NCBI GenBank assembly: GCA_900312665.1 | Contig: ONZQ02000007.1 | Coordinates: forward strand, 1,935,554 to 1,999,553 | Length of the DNA: 64,000 nucleotides | Direction of reading: 5' to 3' | DNA from: Cephalotrichum gorgonifer | Lineage: Eukaryota; Ascomycota; Sordariomycetes; Microascales; Microascaceae | Shown: piece after piece, positions 46,349 through 55,837 of the stretch | How the letters are laid out: every line of letters starts with the position of its first letter | Position numbering within the stretch: position 1 is the first letter of the stretch | Program-made: the position numbers and the translations under genes | The notes under the pieces: model-generated | Told to the model about the DNA's origin: nothing | Databases searched by the model: none | The model's input: only the letters and a program-made list of their open reading frames with translations

Positions 46349-46622
46349 AGCGGTCCATCTAGCGAGGGGCACAGCTGCTTATTCTGTCACGAAACCCCGG
46401 GCGGCAGGTGCACACAGGAAACAGCATTCTACTATGAAACAGAACGTTGAATAAATAGTTGAGGTGCATCGGGCTAATACTTCACGTGAGTAAACAGGAT
46501 GATACTACGGTCGAGTGAGAGACCGTACCACGCTTATTAATACGCCTTCGGTTCTAAAGGTAGACAACTAACACTCAGCACTCCGCGGTCTATTTTGACT
46601 ATGTACCCGTTCTATGTAACTA

Positions 46623-47425
46623 TCAGATGAGTCCTAGCTGGGTCTTCTCAGAGCACCAACGTCGAGCATCCTCCTCTACATTCTCCCCCATGTAAGTCCC
46701 CGGAACTTCCTCGTCATCCCGAAAAACCCTCTCCCGTGCCTTGCCTTCGTCATCAATCCAAGCCCGAAACATCCCACCGCAATTGAAGTCCTGCAGTACC
46801 TCACCCCTCGTCTCCACAACCCTCCCCGCCGCATTACGGACAACGGCAAGGCCGACCCCAGCCCCTCGCCCGTCCTCCCCCACCGGTCACTCGCACTCTT
46901 CTCCAGCTCGCCCCGACGGCCCGTCACCCTTCGTAGCGCCTCCGCGGACGCCACGCCCGAAAACCGCGCCACAGCCGCCACGGTCCGCACAGCGGCTATG
47001 CGCATGAAGGAGTCGCCATTTCCGGTACCTGACAGTGCAATGGAGCGCGTCGTCGTCAAACTGGAGCGAGACTCGTGTTCGTAAACGGGCGTGTAGAGGA
47101 ACGGGGTTGGCAGGCAGTCCGCGACGAGACCCTTAAGCGAATTTGAAACTGTGATGGGAGACCCCTGACGAGACAGTTTTGCCTGGAAACGGTCCCACAG
47201 GCTTGTCATAACGGCACCGCAGTCCGTTCCCGTGCATGCGTTCTCCGTCCGCTCCTCTGCCCAGAATCCCGCCCCGACGACCGGCGTGTCGCCGATCCTG
47301 CCCGTCAGTTTTAGCTTCGCATCATAGAAAAAGCTGCCGACAATGAAAAATCCACACAGAGGCGCCACAGCCGCCCAACCCCAATACCCACCAGCCACAC
47401 ACACGGGCTCAGCAGCAAGAGCCAT
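46623..47425 (-). pseudogene. Broken asparaginase/isoaspartyl-peptidase-like (Ntn hydrolase) gene
   Basis: On the minus strand the frame of 47425-46676 carries GRIGDTPVVGAGFWAEE, SGTGNGDSFMRIAAVRTVAAVARF and ASDRWGRTGEGLG. The continuation GVGLAVVRNAAG and DFNCGGMFRAWIDDEGKARERVF lies in another frame, ending at 46623. The shift falls in a G-rich run at about 46855-46870 and corresponds to one missing base. These motifs belong to the beta subunit of fungal type II asparaginases. The alpha part is absent, and the expected catalytic Thr (in 'GTVGAV') is not visible; the region reads YWGWAAVAPLCG. So the gene is decayed, or the G-run shift is a sequencing error in an already truncated copy. Confidence 0.7.
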
Positions 47426-48238
47426 ACAAGCAGCTCCAGGCTAGCAGTTTTCGTATTTCACAACATGCTCTAGTTAAACTATGGCGTGGAGATGGAACTT
47501 GTATACGCACTGGTCTAACCGTGAGGGAACATGACGATTATCGGCGATTTCGCGAGCCCTATCTTCCGAAGTTCGGGCATGACAAAGACCCAATACCTGA
47601 CGAAGTCGGATTCCAGCGTTTACTCGGGTATAAAACGCGGGTTTTATTCAACCTTGAAGCTAAATATACTCCGGAACATGCCAAACTAAAGTCTGAGATT
47701 TTTTGGTATGTAGTTAGGCGCAGGTTTGGCGGACGTCTCGAAACTGAAAGACCGGCCCCTTCAACGTCTACTAAATATTGCGGGATCAAGGAGCCACTTA
47801 CTGCAGAGTATGGGAACTGATCTCAAGGAAAGGTCGCTGGACGTTGGGTGTTTGTCATTGTGGCCGGGGCGATACAGATCATTTGCACCTGTTTTATGCG
47901 TCGGGGGAAGAGTCTATGATGCCTATGCATATGTACATCCTTTAGGACAATGCCACATACGGGGTTATCAGTCGACTACCACGAAGAATCTCCGCAGTCC
48001 TTCAGACCTAGGTAGGGACCCTCTTCCTTCAGCCTCATGTTTCTAGGAAAGTTATAGCCCAATAGATCAACTGGAATACGTGGCCCGTTGAGACGGGAAT
48101 CGGATGTAGCAACTTGCCCGTCGCAGTGTGATCAGTATTTGCAGTCACACGGCAGACCGCGGATACCCGACCAACGAGATCAAGGTTGTATTCCTCGGCT
48201 ATCAGACTGCTACACAGCTGCTCATACCCCTGGATATG
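47426..48238. other. Spacer with an unrecognised open frame
   Basis: A plus-strand frame at 47521-47820 (99 codons, MREHDDYRRFREPYLPKFGH...) is of balanced composition but matches nothing I know. Otherwise nothing was seen. Confidence 0.35.
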
Positions 48239-48527
48239 CTAGCTAGTGTGATGCTTTTTTAGGGGGAGCGTTTTGTCCGTGGGATCGCTAGCCCCGCCGT
48301 AGTCCTCTAACGAGCCGTCCTCGGTAAGGCGATCACTGGGCAGCATGATGGCACGGTCGAGCGCATACGGCAGCGCACGATGCCGGCCGCGGATCATCAT
48401 GAAGCAGATGACAACTTTGCTAAACACTGTGAACTGTCCGCTAAGTGAAGTCGCAACTGACGGATGACCGGAGATGGGACGCACAGTGCAGGGTGATGAA
48501 GTTGATGGGGATTTTTGGCTTCCACAT
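48239..48527 (-). pseudogene. TRK potassium transporter remnant, internally deleted
   Basis: The minus strand starts with ATG at 48527 and MWKPKIPINFITLH, which matches exon 1 of the intact TRK gene at 58428 (MWKPKIPLNFLTLH). About 20 nt later it reads GHPSVATSLSGQFTVFSK, ICFMMIRGRHRALPYALDRA and ends KKHHTS, matching the last exon of the same gene (55838-56093). Everything between, roughly 600 residues with all membrane segments, is missing. No transporter can be made. Confidence 0.85.
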
Positions 48528-49530
48528 CGTGGATAACGGTCAGTCGCAGACAACGGGTGATCGGTGACCGGAGCCGACAATATGAGCCGCGTCAATGGAT
48601 GTCGCTCCCGCTTGCGAGGACGAGTAGTTTGACTTTTTGAACTCGGCAAGTTTTTGCCGCTCCCTCGAAGCGTGGGATATCGACGACGGAAGCTCGTGGG
48701 ATAGCCGCGTGAGACGGCCGGCACGCCCTGCACGCCCGCTTCTACCAATCAAGTGGAATGCATTCTGCGAACCCAATCGAGTTGAGCAGCACGGGAGGCC
48801 TCTTCCATAGTATTGAGAACGCGGGGGCAATACAACAGTCCAACCAAGGTCCGAAAATCCCTCACTGTCACGAGCCAGGGTTGATCACATGTTATCACGG
48901 GTTACCTGAAATCCAAGTTCACGATGATTGGAAGTGGAGGTAGAACCTGGCCGTGCGCGAAGCGCCTGGTGACAACTTGTGGAACATCGATCCAATGTCC
49001 AAGGTCGCTCGCATTGCATTAGCGCCGGGCACAAAACGATCACAGTGTGACCAAAATCCCTTGAGGGCGGCGAGCACAGCCCCCCCTGTTGTGGACCCAA
49101 TATCATCGCTTCCCCTGTGCGACCAGGCTTTTGTTTTCGAGGCCCTTCGGACCCTCGAACTTTCCCCCCTTCACTGTTGGGCAATGCAGCCATGTTGTTT
49201 GAGCACTGAATTACTCAACCTGATAAGAAGGAATAATACTACCATTCAGAGCGCGAGCAGCTGTCAGGCGCTCTGTCCCATAACAGTTGAGCACCCCACC
49301 CATATACTCGGCAGTGGCCGACGGGGCGGCACGGTGCGACATCATACGTGTGACTGTGCTGTTTATTCTTCCATCAATTGGTTGGTGTGTGAATAATCCA
49401 CCGGCTACAGTAGCCTTTGCGTTTTGTACTCGTCGATGCCTCGGCGATGGAGGAGTCGTCTTGCCGCGAAGGCGTTTGGTTATGTACGAGGCCTGTATAT
49501 CTCTAGCGGCGCCTGCCCGAAAACTCTTTA
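48528..49530. other. Spacer, no gene recognised
   Basis: About 1 kb between two remnants. Short open frames only, and no repeats were noticed. Confidence 0.35.
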
Positions 49531-50127
49531 ATGTACCCCCTTAACTTCCCTATAGAGATCCGGTGCAGGATCTATTCTGAACTCCTCGTCCAAGAGAGCC
49601 CTGTCGAGTTTCATGCGGACCATGGACCCTGCGACTCCTACCTCATTCGGTCCGGAACGGGTCTCAATCCGGCCATTCTCTGTGTCAACAGGACGGTAAA
49701 TAGAGAAGCCGTACCGATTCTCTATTCAAATAACCACTTTCGATTCCCTAATGCGTACACCTCTTTCCACACTGCTACGGCCTCGTGGTCGGAAGTACCA
49801 TCGCACCGTTCCTTCAACAAATCGGGGCCAATGCACGTCTTTTGCGGCATATCTGCATTAACTTCCCGATCTCATTCGCTCCTAGTAACCGGGGAAAGCC
49901 TGCTACGCAAGGAAGATGGTCAGGTCCTTCAACTTATCCGGGAAACCTGCCCAGGTTTAAGGACAGTCGAGATATCGTCAATGCCACCTGACAGCGTATT
50001 CTCGCTCCGGCATCTTGACCTGGCTGAGGAGATTGTTACGGTCCGGGACTGTAGATGGTACTCAAGCATGCGGACGCACCTGATTGATCGCCAGAAATGC
50101 GTTCAATCGCCAGATATTTTGGCGTAA
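49531..50127 (+). pseudogene. Frameshifted F-box-like fungal protein gene
   Basis: The first frame gives FPIEIRCRIYSELLVQESPVEF and NPAILCVNRTVNREAVPILYSNNHFRF, the N-terminal pattern of a large fungal family related to F-box/2EXR proteins. At about 49785 the family sequence continues in another frame (TIAPFLQQIGANARLLRHICINFPISF). It then returns to the first frame at about 49900 (LLRKEDGQVLQLIRETCPGLRTVEIS). Two compensating shifts leave an open frame, but its middle is nonsense. It is probably non-functional. Confidence 0.65.
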
Positions 50128-50135
50128 CGGTTAGA

Positions 50136-50385
50136 AGGTGCAGGCCGCAACAGATAGCCACTCCGTCTATAGACCGAAATGGCTACTCGGTCAGTCTTAG
50201 ATCGTCGTCGAGAGAAGAAATGGCGGACCTTGTATGCGATATCCTGCCTTGTCTCTAGAACCTCAAAATCCTTGTTGTCTTTGCAAGTGTACTTCGGACG
50301 CCACAATGAGACTGTCGACTCCCTCTCGCTATAGTTGATATCGACGCCAATAATAGCCTTGATATCGCTATTCGAGTAGATATAT
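50136..50385 (-). pseudogene. Fragment of a conserved fungal protein of unknown function
   Basis: The minus strand reads NSDIKAIIGVDINYSERESTVSLW then RPKYTCKDNKDFEVLE and RQDIAYKVRHFFSRRRS. This has the look of a fungal family with 'vGiDi.Y....a.lSvWRP'. There is no start codon, splice context or complete domain, so I call it a remnant. It could instead be an exon of an unrecognised gene. Confidence 0.35.
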
Positions 50386-51359
50386 AATCCTAAGCTAGTG
50401 TTGCAAGATCTTTCCCATCCCGTAAGTATGATACCTCAACTACTACCCCTGGGTAGGCCGTATCCTTGTGCTGAAATTGTGCATCTGGCTGATGTTGAAT
50501 TGGATCCTTTGAACTGTGACGGCCCGAACCGCCAAGGCCAGGAAGGTGCATGCACATCCAACAGGAAGGGAAGGCGGAGAATCCCGGCAGAAGCGCACGT
50601 GACATCGCGGGGCAGGGGCCCTCAGAATAAAGGAGGAGCGCGCCAATGGAGGAGCGCGCGCTCCAAGGAGCGGCCGCCCCTTTGAAAAAGCGGCCCCCGT
50701 CTGGGGACACAGGGAGGATGTGTCTATATAAACCACAGTCACTACCGAGTAGCTAGAACTTCCCTTCAGACTCTCCAGTAGTCAATCCAAGTCTTTATCC
50801 AAGGGATACTTTGACCGATACGACTACCAGCCAATGTTACCGCACCGAAGTTCGACGCTTACTATCAACAGGCCACCCAGGCTTCTTACCCGATTGGTAA
50901 ACGCAAGCACCTACGAGACCGACTCGTAACATGAACCTTCCGAGTCAACCTCTGCAAGGAGGATACGAGACAAACCCCGTTTGCAATCTTCGACGCAAAG
51001 TTACCACCCTCGCCCCCTCCATGCCCAGCTTGGACACAGTATACTTCAAGCGCCGTTAGTCGACTGACGGAATAACGTTTTACCGGAATCCGCTACAAGT
51101 AGCAAGGGTGCCTGGAATGAAGTTCCTGAGGCAAACCTCGATCCTGTATCCTCCACGATCGCGCCCAACTTATCCAAAGTCCCGCGATCCGAGCTCCAGA
51201 ATGTCACTATAAGCAAGCTACTGGCAAAGAAAGTAGCACAGACGCAGAAATAGCTTCAGCGATTGTCTTTACACGAACCGTTCGCCACGCGCAACGAAAG
51301 ATCCTTGAGTGTGGCTCAATTGACGCCCCCTACGGGTCGACCTAGGGAAGTAATAGAAA
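50386..51359. other. Spacer and probable 5' part of a decayed transposon
   Basis: Nothing is recognised up to about 50,800. From about 50,880 stop-interrupted sequence leads into the transposase remnant and may hold its helix-turn-helix region. Terminal inverted repeats could not be found by eye. Confidence 0.35.
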
Positions 51360-52131
51360 ACATGTAGTTGGCCTTAAAGAACAAGAACAGAACCCCTACA
51401 TAAGTCAACAAGACATGGCTGATTTTCTCTATAAACAATATCGCATTAACATATTACGAGTTACGATCGGTAGAACGCTAAAACGACACGACTGGACCAA
51501 GAAGGTCACGCAGAACACCGCGAAAGAACGCAACTAGAACCTCCGCAACGATTATATAGAGCGAAGATTACATTATAAGCCTGAACAAATGATATTCATT
51601 AATGAAAGCGGAAGCGATCGTGGAGTTGCGATACTAGGACGGGGCTACGCTCCGAAAGGAGTAACGCTAGTATAGTCCAAGCGATTCCATCGAGGAAAGA
51701 GAGTCCAAATGCTGCTAGCATATACTATAGGACGGAGTTGTCTATTGCGATGTATATAAGGAGAATACAGATGTTCACGTAGTCGAGGCCTTCCTCGAAA
51801 GGCTGCTACCATTTTGCGACAGATATCCGGAGTCAAGATCCGTCATATTTATAGACAACGCCTTATTCCACTTCTTCTCCCCAAGGGCCAAGGAGATGCT
51901 CGCTGGAGCAGGCGTATTGATAGAATATCAAGTGCCGTATTCGCTAGACTTGAACCCGATTGAGTATTGTTCGGCTCTATCAAGAACCGCATCAGAAAGA
52001 GGTCTCGTGAGGACGAAGACCTTATACAGGGCGACTTCAAGTCGTACCTACAAATGCAGATTCGCCTTGTGGTCCGGGACAAGAGGATAGCAAGAGGACA
52101 CTTCGGGAAGGCGCAGATTCGGATTGAGGAA
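51360..52131 (+). pseudogene. Tc1/mariner-type transposase remnant
   Basis: Interrupted frames read DMADFLYKQYRINI, RTLKRHDWTKK, then EQMIFINESGSDRG (first catalytic block; the expected Asp reads Asn), YAPKGVTLV, then SVIFIDNALFHFF (second Asp), VPYSLDLNPIEY (the 'SPDLNPIE' block) and the tail EDEDLIQGDFKSYLQMQIRL. In-frame stops occur near 51535 and 51675, and a frameshift follows NPIEY. The order and motifs are those of fungal DDE Tc1/mariner transposases. It is dead, and its 3' end is overlapped in antisense by the PQ-loop gene. Confidence 0.8.
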
Positions 52132-53205
52132 TGAGAGAATAATAACGGTAGTACGAAGGAAGACCTGGTCCCTGGCATTTGTGTCTGAATATACACGCCT
52201 AGTTCTAGTTCTAGAGCAACGACGGTCCTAGGCCTTATTCCTGCTAGGTCGCTAGCTGCCGTTCGGAAGACGGACGTAGATGAAGGTATATCGTGCAGCG
52301 TGACGTTTGCGGTTGCGTGGATCCGAGGAGCTGGACGTGACTCATTCTCAGTGGTGTCGCGCGACCTCTCCAGCATGCGCTTCCGGATCCATGGAAGCAA
52401 ATTGTAGTAGCCGCCGCAGAGGAAGATGCCGCACCAGAGGACGAACTCCGTGGCATAAATGACGATGCCGAGTATATCCAATGTGGGCTGGTATAATATA
52501 GATAGTAGGGAGAAGACATCCCCGGCAGCATCGAGGCCCACGAATATGAAGGAGATACCGCGCACGGTACGATGGACCCAGATATCCCAGTAATGGCGCA
52601 GAACACCAGCGGCCAACAGAACAGCCGAGAGAATGGCCATCAGAGTCATAGGCCACTCGATATGCCGCTCCTTAAGGAGACGGAGACTGACGATGAGGGC
52701 GGCCTGGCTCCCGGCCATGAGAACTGCGACAGGAATAACTGCGACGAAAGAACGCGCAACTGTCCAGCTCTTGAAAAGATATATTAGCGATGTTCGGCGT
52801 AAAGGTTGGGACGTAAGAACGAACTCGTTGATAGTAATAGCACTGGATCCAAGTGGCCAAACTCAAAACAGTCAAGATCTGAGGCTGTAATTGCAGAGCG
52901 ACACTGAAGTTTGAAACGATATTATAGACGCCCAAGGGCACGCCGGCCCAGGCCCATAGCATCATCATCGAAGGCTGAAGTCCGGTGGCATGGTGACGAG
53001 TGTAGTTGATAACGATCTGAGGGATGAGCTGTCGGATAATTAGAAAATGACGCTCGTAGAGGCGCTAGGATGGACAGACCTGAACAGACCAGCAAACCTG
53101 GATATTAGGTGAGCATAGGGTCGCAATAATAGATAGCTTAGGGAAGATCTTTCATCATACTGCACCTAGTGTCCCTAGGATATTAGCCGCCGTAGGGATA
53201 TCCAT
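51849..53205 (-). CDS. PQ-loop repeat membrane protein with transposon-derived tail
   Basis: Four exons on the minus strand (53161-53205, 53080-53097, 52825-53028, 51849-52769) give 395 residues. The start MDIPTAANILGTLGA joins VCWSVQ (an 18-nt exon) and LIPQIVINYTRHHATGLQPSMMMLWAWAG, the first PQ motif of the cystinosin/Rtc2-like family. The second half is SWTVARSFVAVIPVAVLMAGS, GVLRHYWDIWVHRTVRGISF and FVLWCGIFLCGGYYNLLPWIRKR. About seven membrane segments are expected, and relatives export basic amino acids from vacuoles or act in other membranes. From about residue 275 the frame reads antisense through the Tc1 remnant to a stop at 51849, so the normal C-terminus has been replaced by ~120 unrelated residues. 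Confidence 0.72.
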
Positions 53206-53742
53206 TGCGATGGCTAGTTGTAGGCGAAATTCTACGTTGCTGAGGGGGTGACTTCATTCTCTCGAAAAACGGAGGGGGTTTTCCTGCCTTTGCTAACCTC
53301 CCCCAACATCGGGGGGGAGTCCATCACATCATGACATATACACAGTCTTATACCAGAATATACTGTGCTCCAGCCACCCATCTGCCCAAAATGACTTCCC
53401 CAGAAACTTTACACTCAAATATATGGCTCTAAATCTGGCCGCCACCGAACGTAACAATAAAGCATTGTTAAATGCATATAGGGACCAGTTTGGGGTACAA
53501 CACGACCGGTGGCTGTCTCAGTATGTGTATTTCAGCTGCTCGAGCAAAGTACCAACCGCACCGACTCGCACTGGTGCGGTGGGGCGCTCGTTCTCTTTGT
53601 TCAATCACCATACTCGGAGATACTAATTAATACCTCTGACTGTCAGAAATCATGACTCAAAAGCGGCGTTTTGGTGATGATAGCGCCCTGGTTCCAGATG
53701 TCAGGAATCAGAGAGGTAGACTTATGTACCAGGAGGTACCCA
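53206..53742. other. Spacer upstream of the PQ-loop gene
   Basis: This is the promoter side of the PQ-loop gene. No other feature was recognised. Confidence 0.35.
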
Positions 53743-54000
53743 TCAAGCCTGAGTATGAAAACGCGCATGTGTCACGAGGAAGCCGTGCGGTCTCGGCGCC
53801 GGGAAATTCGGAAGGTGTTCTCGAAGGTATCGCAGTGTCTGGCATTCGCTTTGAACGTTCCCTCCGCTAGTAACCTTTACAGCAAAGTCGCCAACTCGAA
53901 ATACCGTGACGGACGCCGCCCATGCACTCCTGTAGATGACTTCGCCGTCGGCCAGTAGATCGATAATGGCTTCTGAGTAATTATCATCGTCTCCGAGCAT
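53743..54000 (-). pseudogene. Aminoglycoside phosphotransferase-like N-terminal fragment
   Basis: The minus strand from 54000 reads EVIYRSAWAASVTVFRVGDFAVKV then ECQTLRYLREHLPNFPAPRPHG, the N-lobe start of the fungal APH/choline-kinase-like family (AVKV holds the ATP-binding Lys). The frame stops about 10 residues later, with no C-lobe and no catalytic loop. It is a truncated remnant. Confidence 0.65.
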
Positions 54001-54123
54001 AAGCCCTTAGTTCTGCCGACGGTCCAAGAATGACGGAGCTCATTGGCTCCGGTAAGCCCAACCCCAAGGTGGCACGTGATGCTACGGCAAAGTTGAGATC
54101 GGGTCGAGAGTGGTCTAGGATGG

Positions 54124-54243
54124 ACGCCCCTGTCGTGGGCTGCTGAAAACGGGCATGAAGCCATCGTCAAGCTGTTGCTCGATACAGGCAAGGTTGAGGT
54201 CGACTTGAAAGATAAGGGGGGCCGGACGCCGCTGTCCGTTGGC
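54124..54243 (+). pseudogene. Single ankyrin-repeat fragment
   Basis: The plus strand reads TPLSWAAENGHEAIVKLLLD then TGKVEVDLKDKGGRTPLS, one complete ankyrin repeat and the start of the next. No open frame extends it on either side. Such repeats come from large fungal NACHT/ankyrin genes. Confidence 0.6.
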
Positions 54244-55379
54244 CGCTTGGAGAGGGAGTGAGACCGATCTACAAGCGCTGCAGTCTAGCCTCGGGCGAGT
54301 TCCACTGCGATGTGAATCTCGCCACGGCCCTCGCGGAGACGGGAGGAGCGGGCGACTTGAAAGGCGTATGCAGTATCGTGGTGATGTCGTTCTGTGGCAT
54401 GGACGACATCAGCCGCATCGCCTCCGCAATCTCCTGCTCGGCCATCTTTCCTTGCTGCTATGCCTTGGTGTCTGTGAGAAACGGCGCGTTGCTTTGCTAG
54501 CTGTTGCTCTGATAGTGGTGCCAGCCGGTTCCACGGCCTTTCCGCTAACCGAAGTGGTAATAACTCCGGAGTCATTTTCTACCTTGTGTGTCGAGGTGGC
54601 TCGATCGTAGGATATGGCATCGTACTGCGAAGCCATGCAATAGGCGTAGAGGGTCTTTAGTCGCGTATTTGCGGTGTCATTGGAGTCCTCCTGTAACATA
54701 GATGAGCAAAGGAAAGCCCGGGACGTGTGTCTTGCACATAAACTGCCTTGTTCAAGACTTCCACCAGCCTGGGGCCGGGCGCTGTTGGCCCATCAGGTCG
54801 GTCAGGCCTGGCTCCGGGACCCCAATTTCCCAAGGAAGATGGAGTGAACCTCGGAACGTTCTGATCACATGACGCAGGGAGCGGCAGCGCGACGTGGCGG
54901 ACAGTCGGAGGACGATGAGCGTGGACGGTCTGATGGACGGCCTTGCGGGCAGCCTTGTTGTTCGGGGGGTTTGGGCTTTTGGCACGGGTGAAGGTGTTGA
55001 AGGCAGCAACGGTCAAAATATAATCCGCTCCGCCTCCGTCGCCCACGATCTCTCGCCCGTGCAATAAGAAGCACTGTGATAGGTAGGCCCGCAAGTTTAA
55101 TCGACACAACCTATTTTCTCAAGGCCCTTTCTACGCAACGAAATATCAGCTTTACTGTATGAATTTTCGTGTAAACATGTGGATGCTCAATCTCCTATTC
55201 TCATTCTATGCCTCGACCAGAAGAAGTACATCGACCGCGAAAAGATCGAAGCCCAGGGAACCAACTAGCGAAGTCCAAGACCACTACAGATATCCTTGAT
55301 ATCGGCCCTTGAATTTGTGTTTGTGAGATTCGAACTGGCAAAAAGCAAGGCATCAGATAATCTCTTCCCGACAAAGCAA
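54244..55379. other. Spacer, no gene recognised
   Basis: Overlapping short open frames on the minus strand (54657-55109 and others) are Pro/Arg-rich and look like composition artefacts. Nothing is supported. Confidence 0.35.
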
Positions 55380-55735
55380 CTAGTACACCAAAATCTCCTC
55401 GTCTTTTCCTCCCCCGTCCCTCCATTTATTAAGCACCTTCTTTATATCCGCCGCGATATTCTGAGCATAGTCAGGCCCAGCGGCCCCGGCAAGCAAATCC
55501 GCTGGGTTCCCCCTCACCCAAGCAACAGGTTCTTTAGCAACACCCGAGAATCTCTTCTTAAGCTCTTCAAACTGCTGAGGCTCATAGCCGCGACCGAAGA
55601 TTACCACGCCAGGAGGCTGGCTGTAATCGTGGGTTCCGATCTCATTGGGGCTCCGAGACTGAGGATCGCGACCTGCAAGCAGATGCGGGAGCTCAGCCTC
55701 TGCAGCCTCATATGACAGGATAAAGTGGATGACTG
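55380..55735 (-). pseudogene. C-terminal fragment of a conserved fungal protein
   Basis: The minus strand is open from about 55735 to a stop at 55380. It ends GVVIFGRGYEPQQFEELKKR then VAKEPVAWVRGNPADLLAG and IAADIKKVLNKWRDGG. I remember this pattern from the C-terminus of uncharacterised fungal NAD(P)-binding-like proteins, with about two thirds of the protein missing upstream. It may be a remnant or the last exon of a short gene starting near 55,790. Confidence 0.45.
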
Positions 55736-55837
55736 AGGAGCATTAGCACTATACTTTGTTTATTTCAGGTGTATATCAAGAACCTTCATATTCAGGTGGC
55801 AGGTGCTGGGAGATTGATTTCCCCATCGCAGTAGGCG

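Noticed and set aside
54657..55109. 150-codon minus-strand frame
   Set aside because: Composition is Pro/Arg-rich, three overlapping frames are equally open, and there is no domain or neighbour logic.
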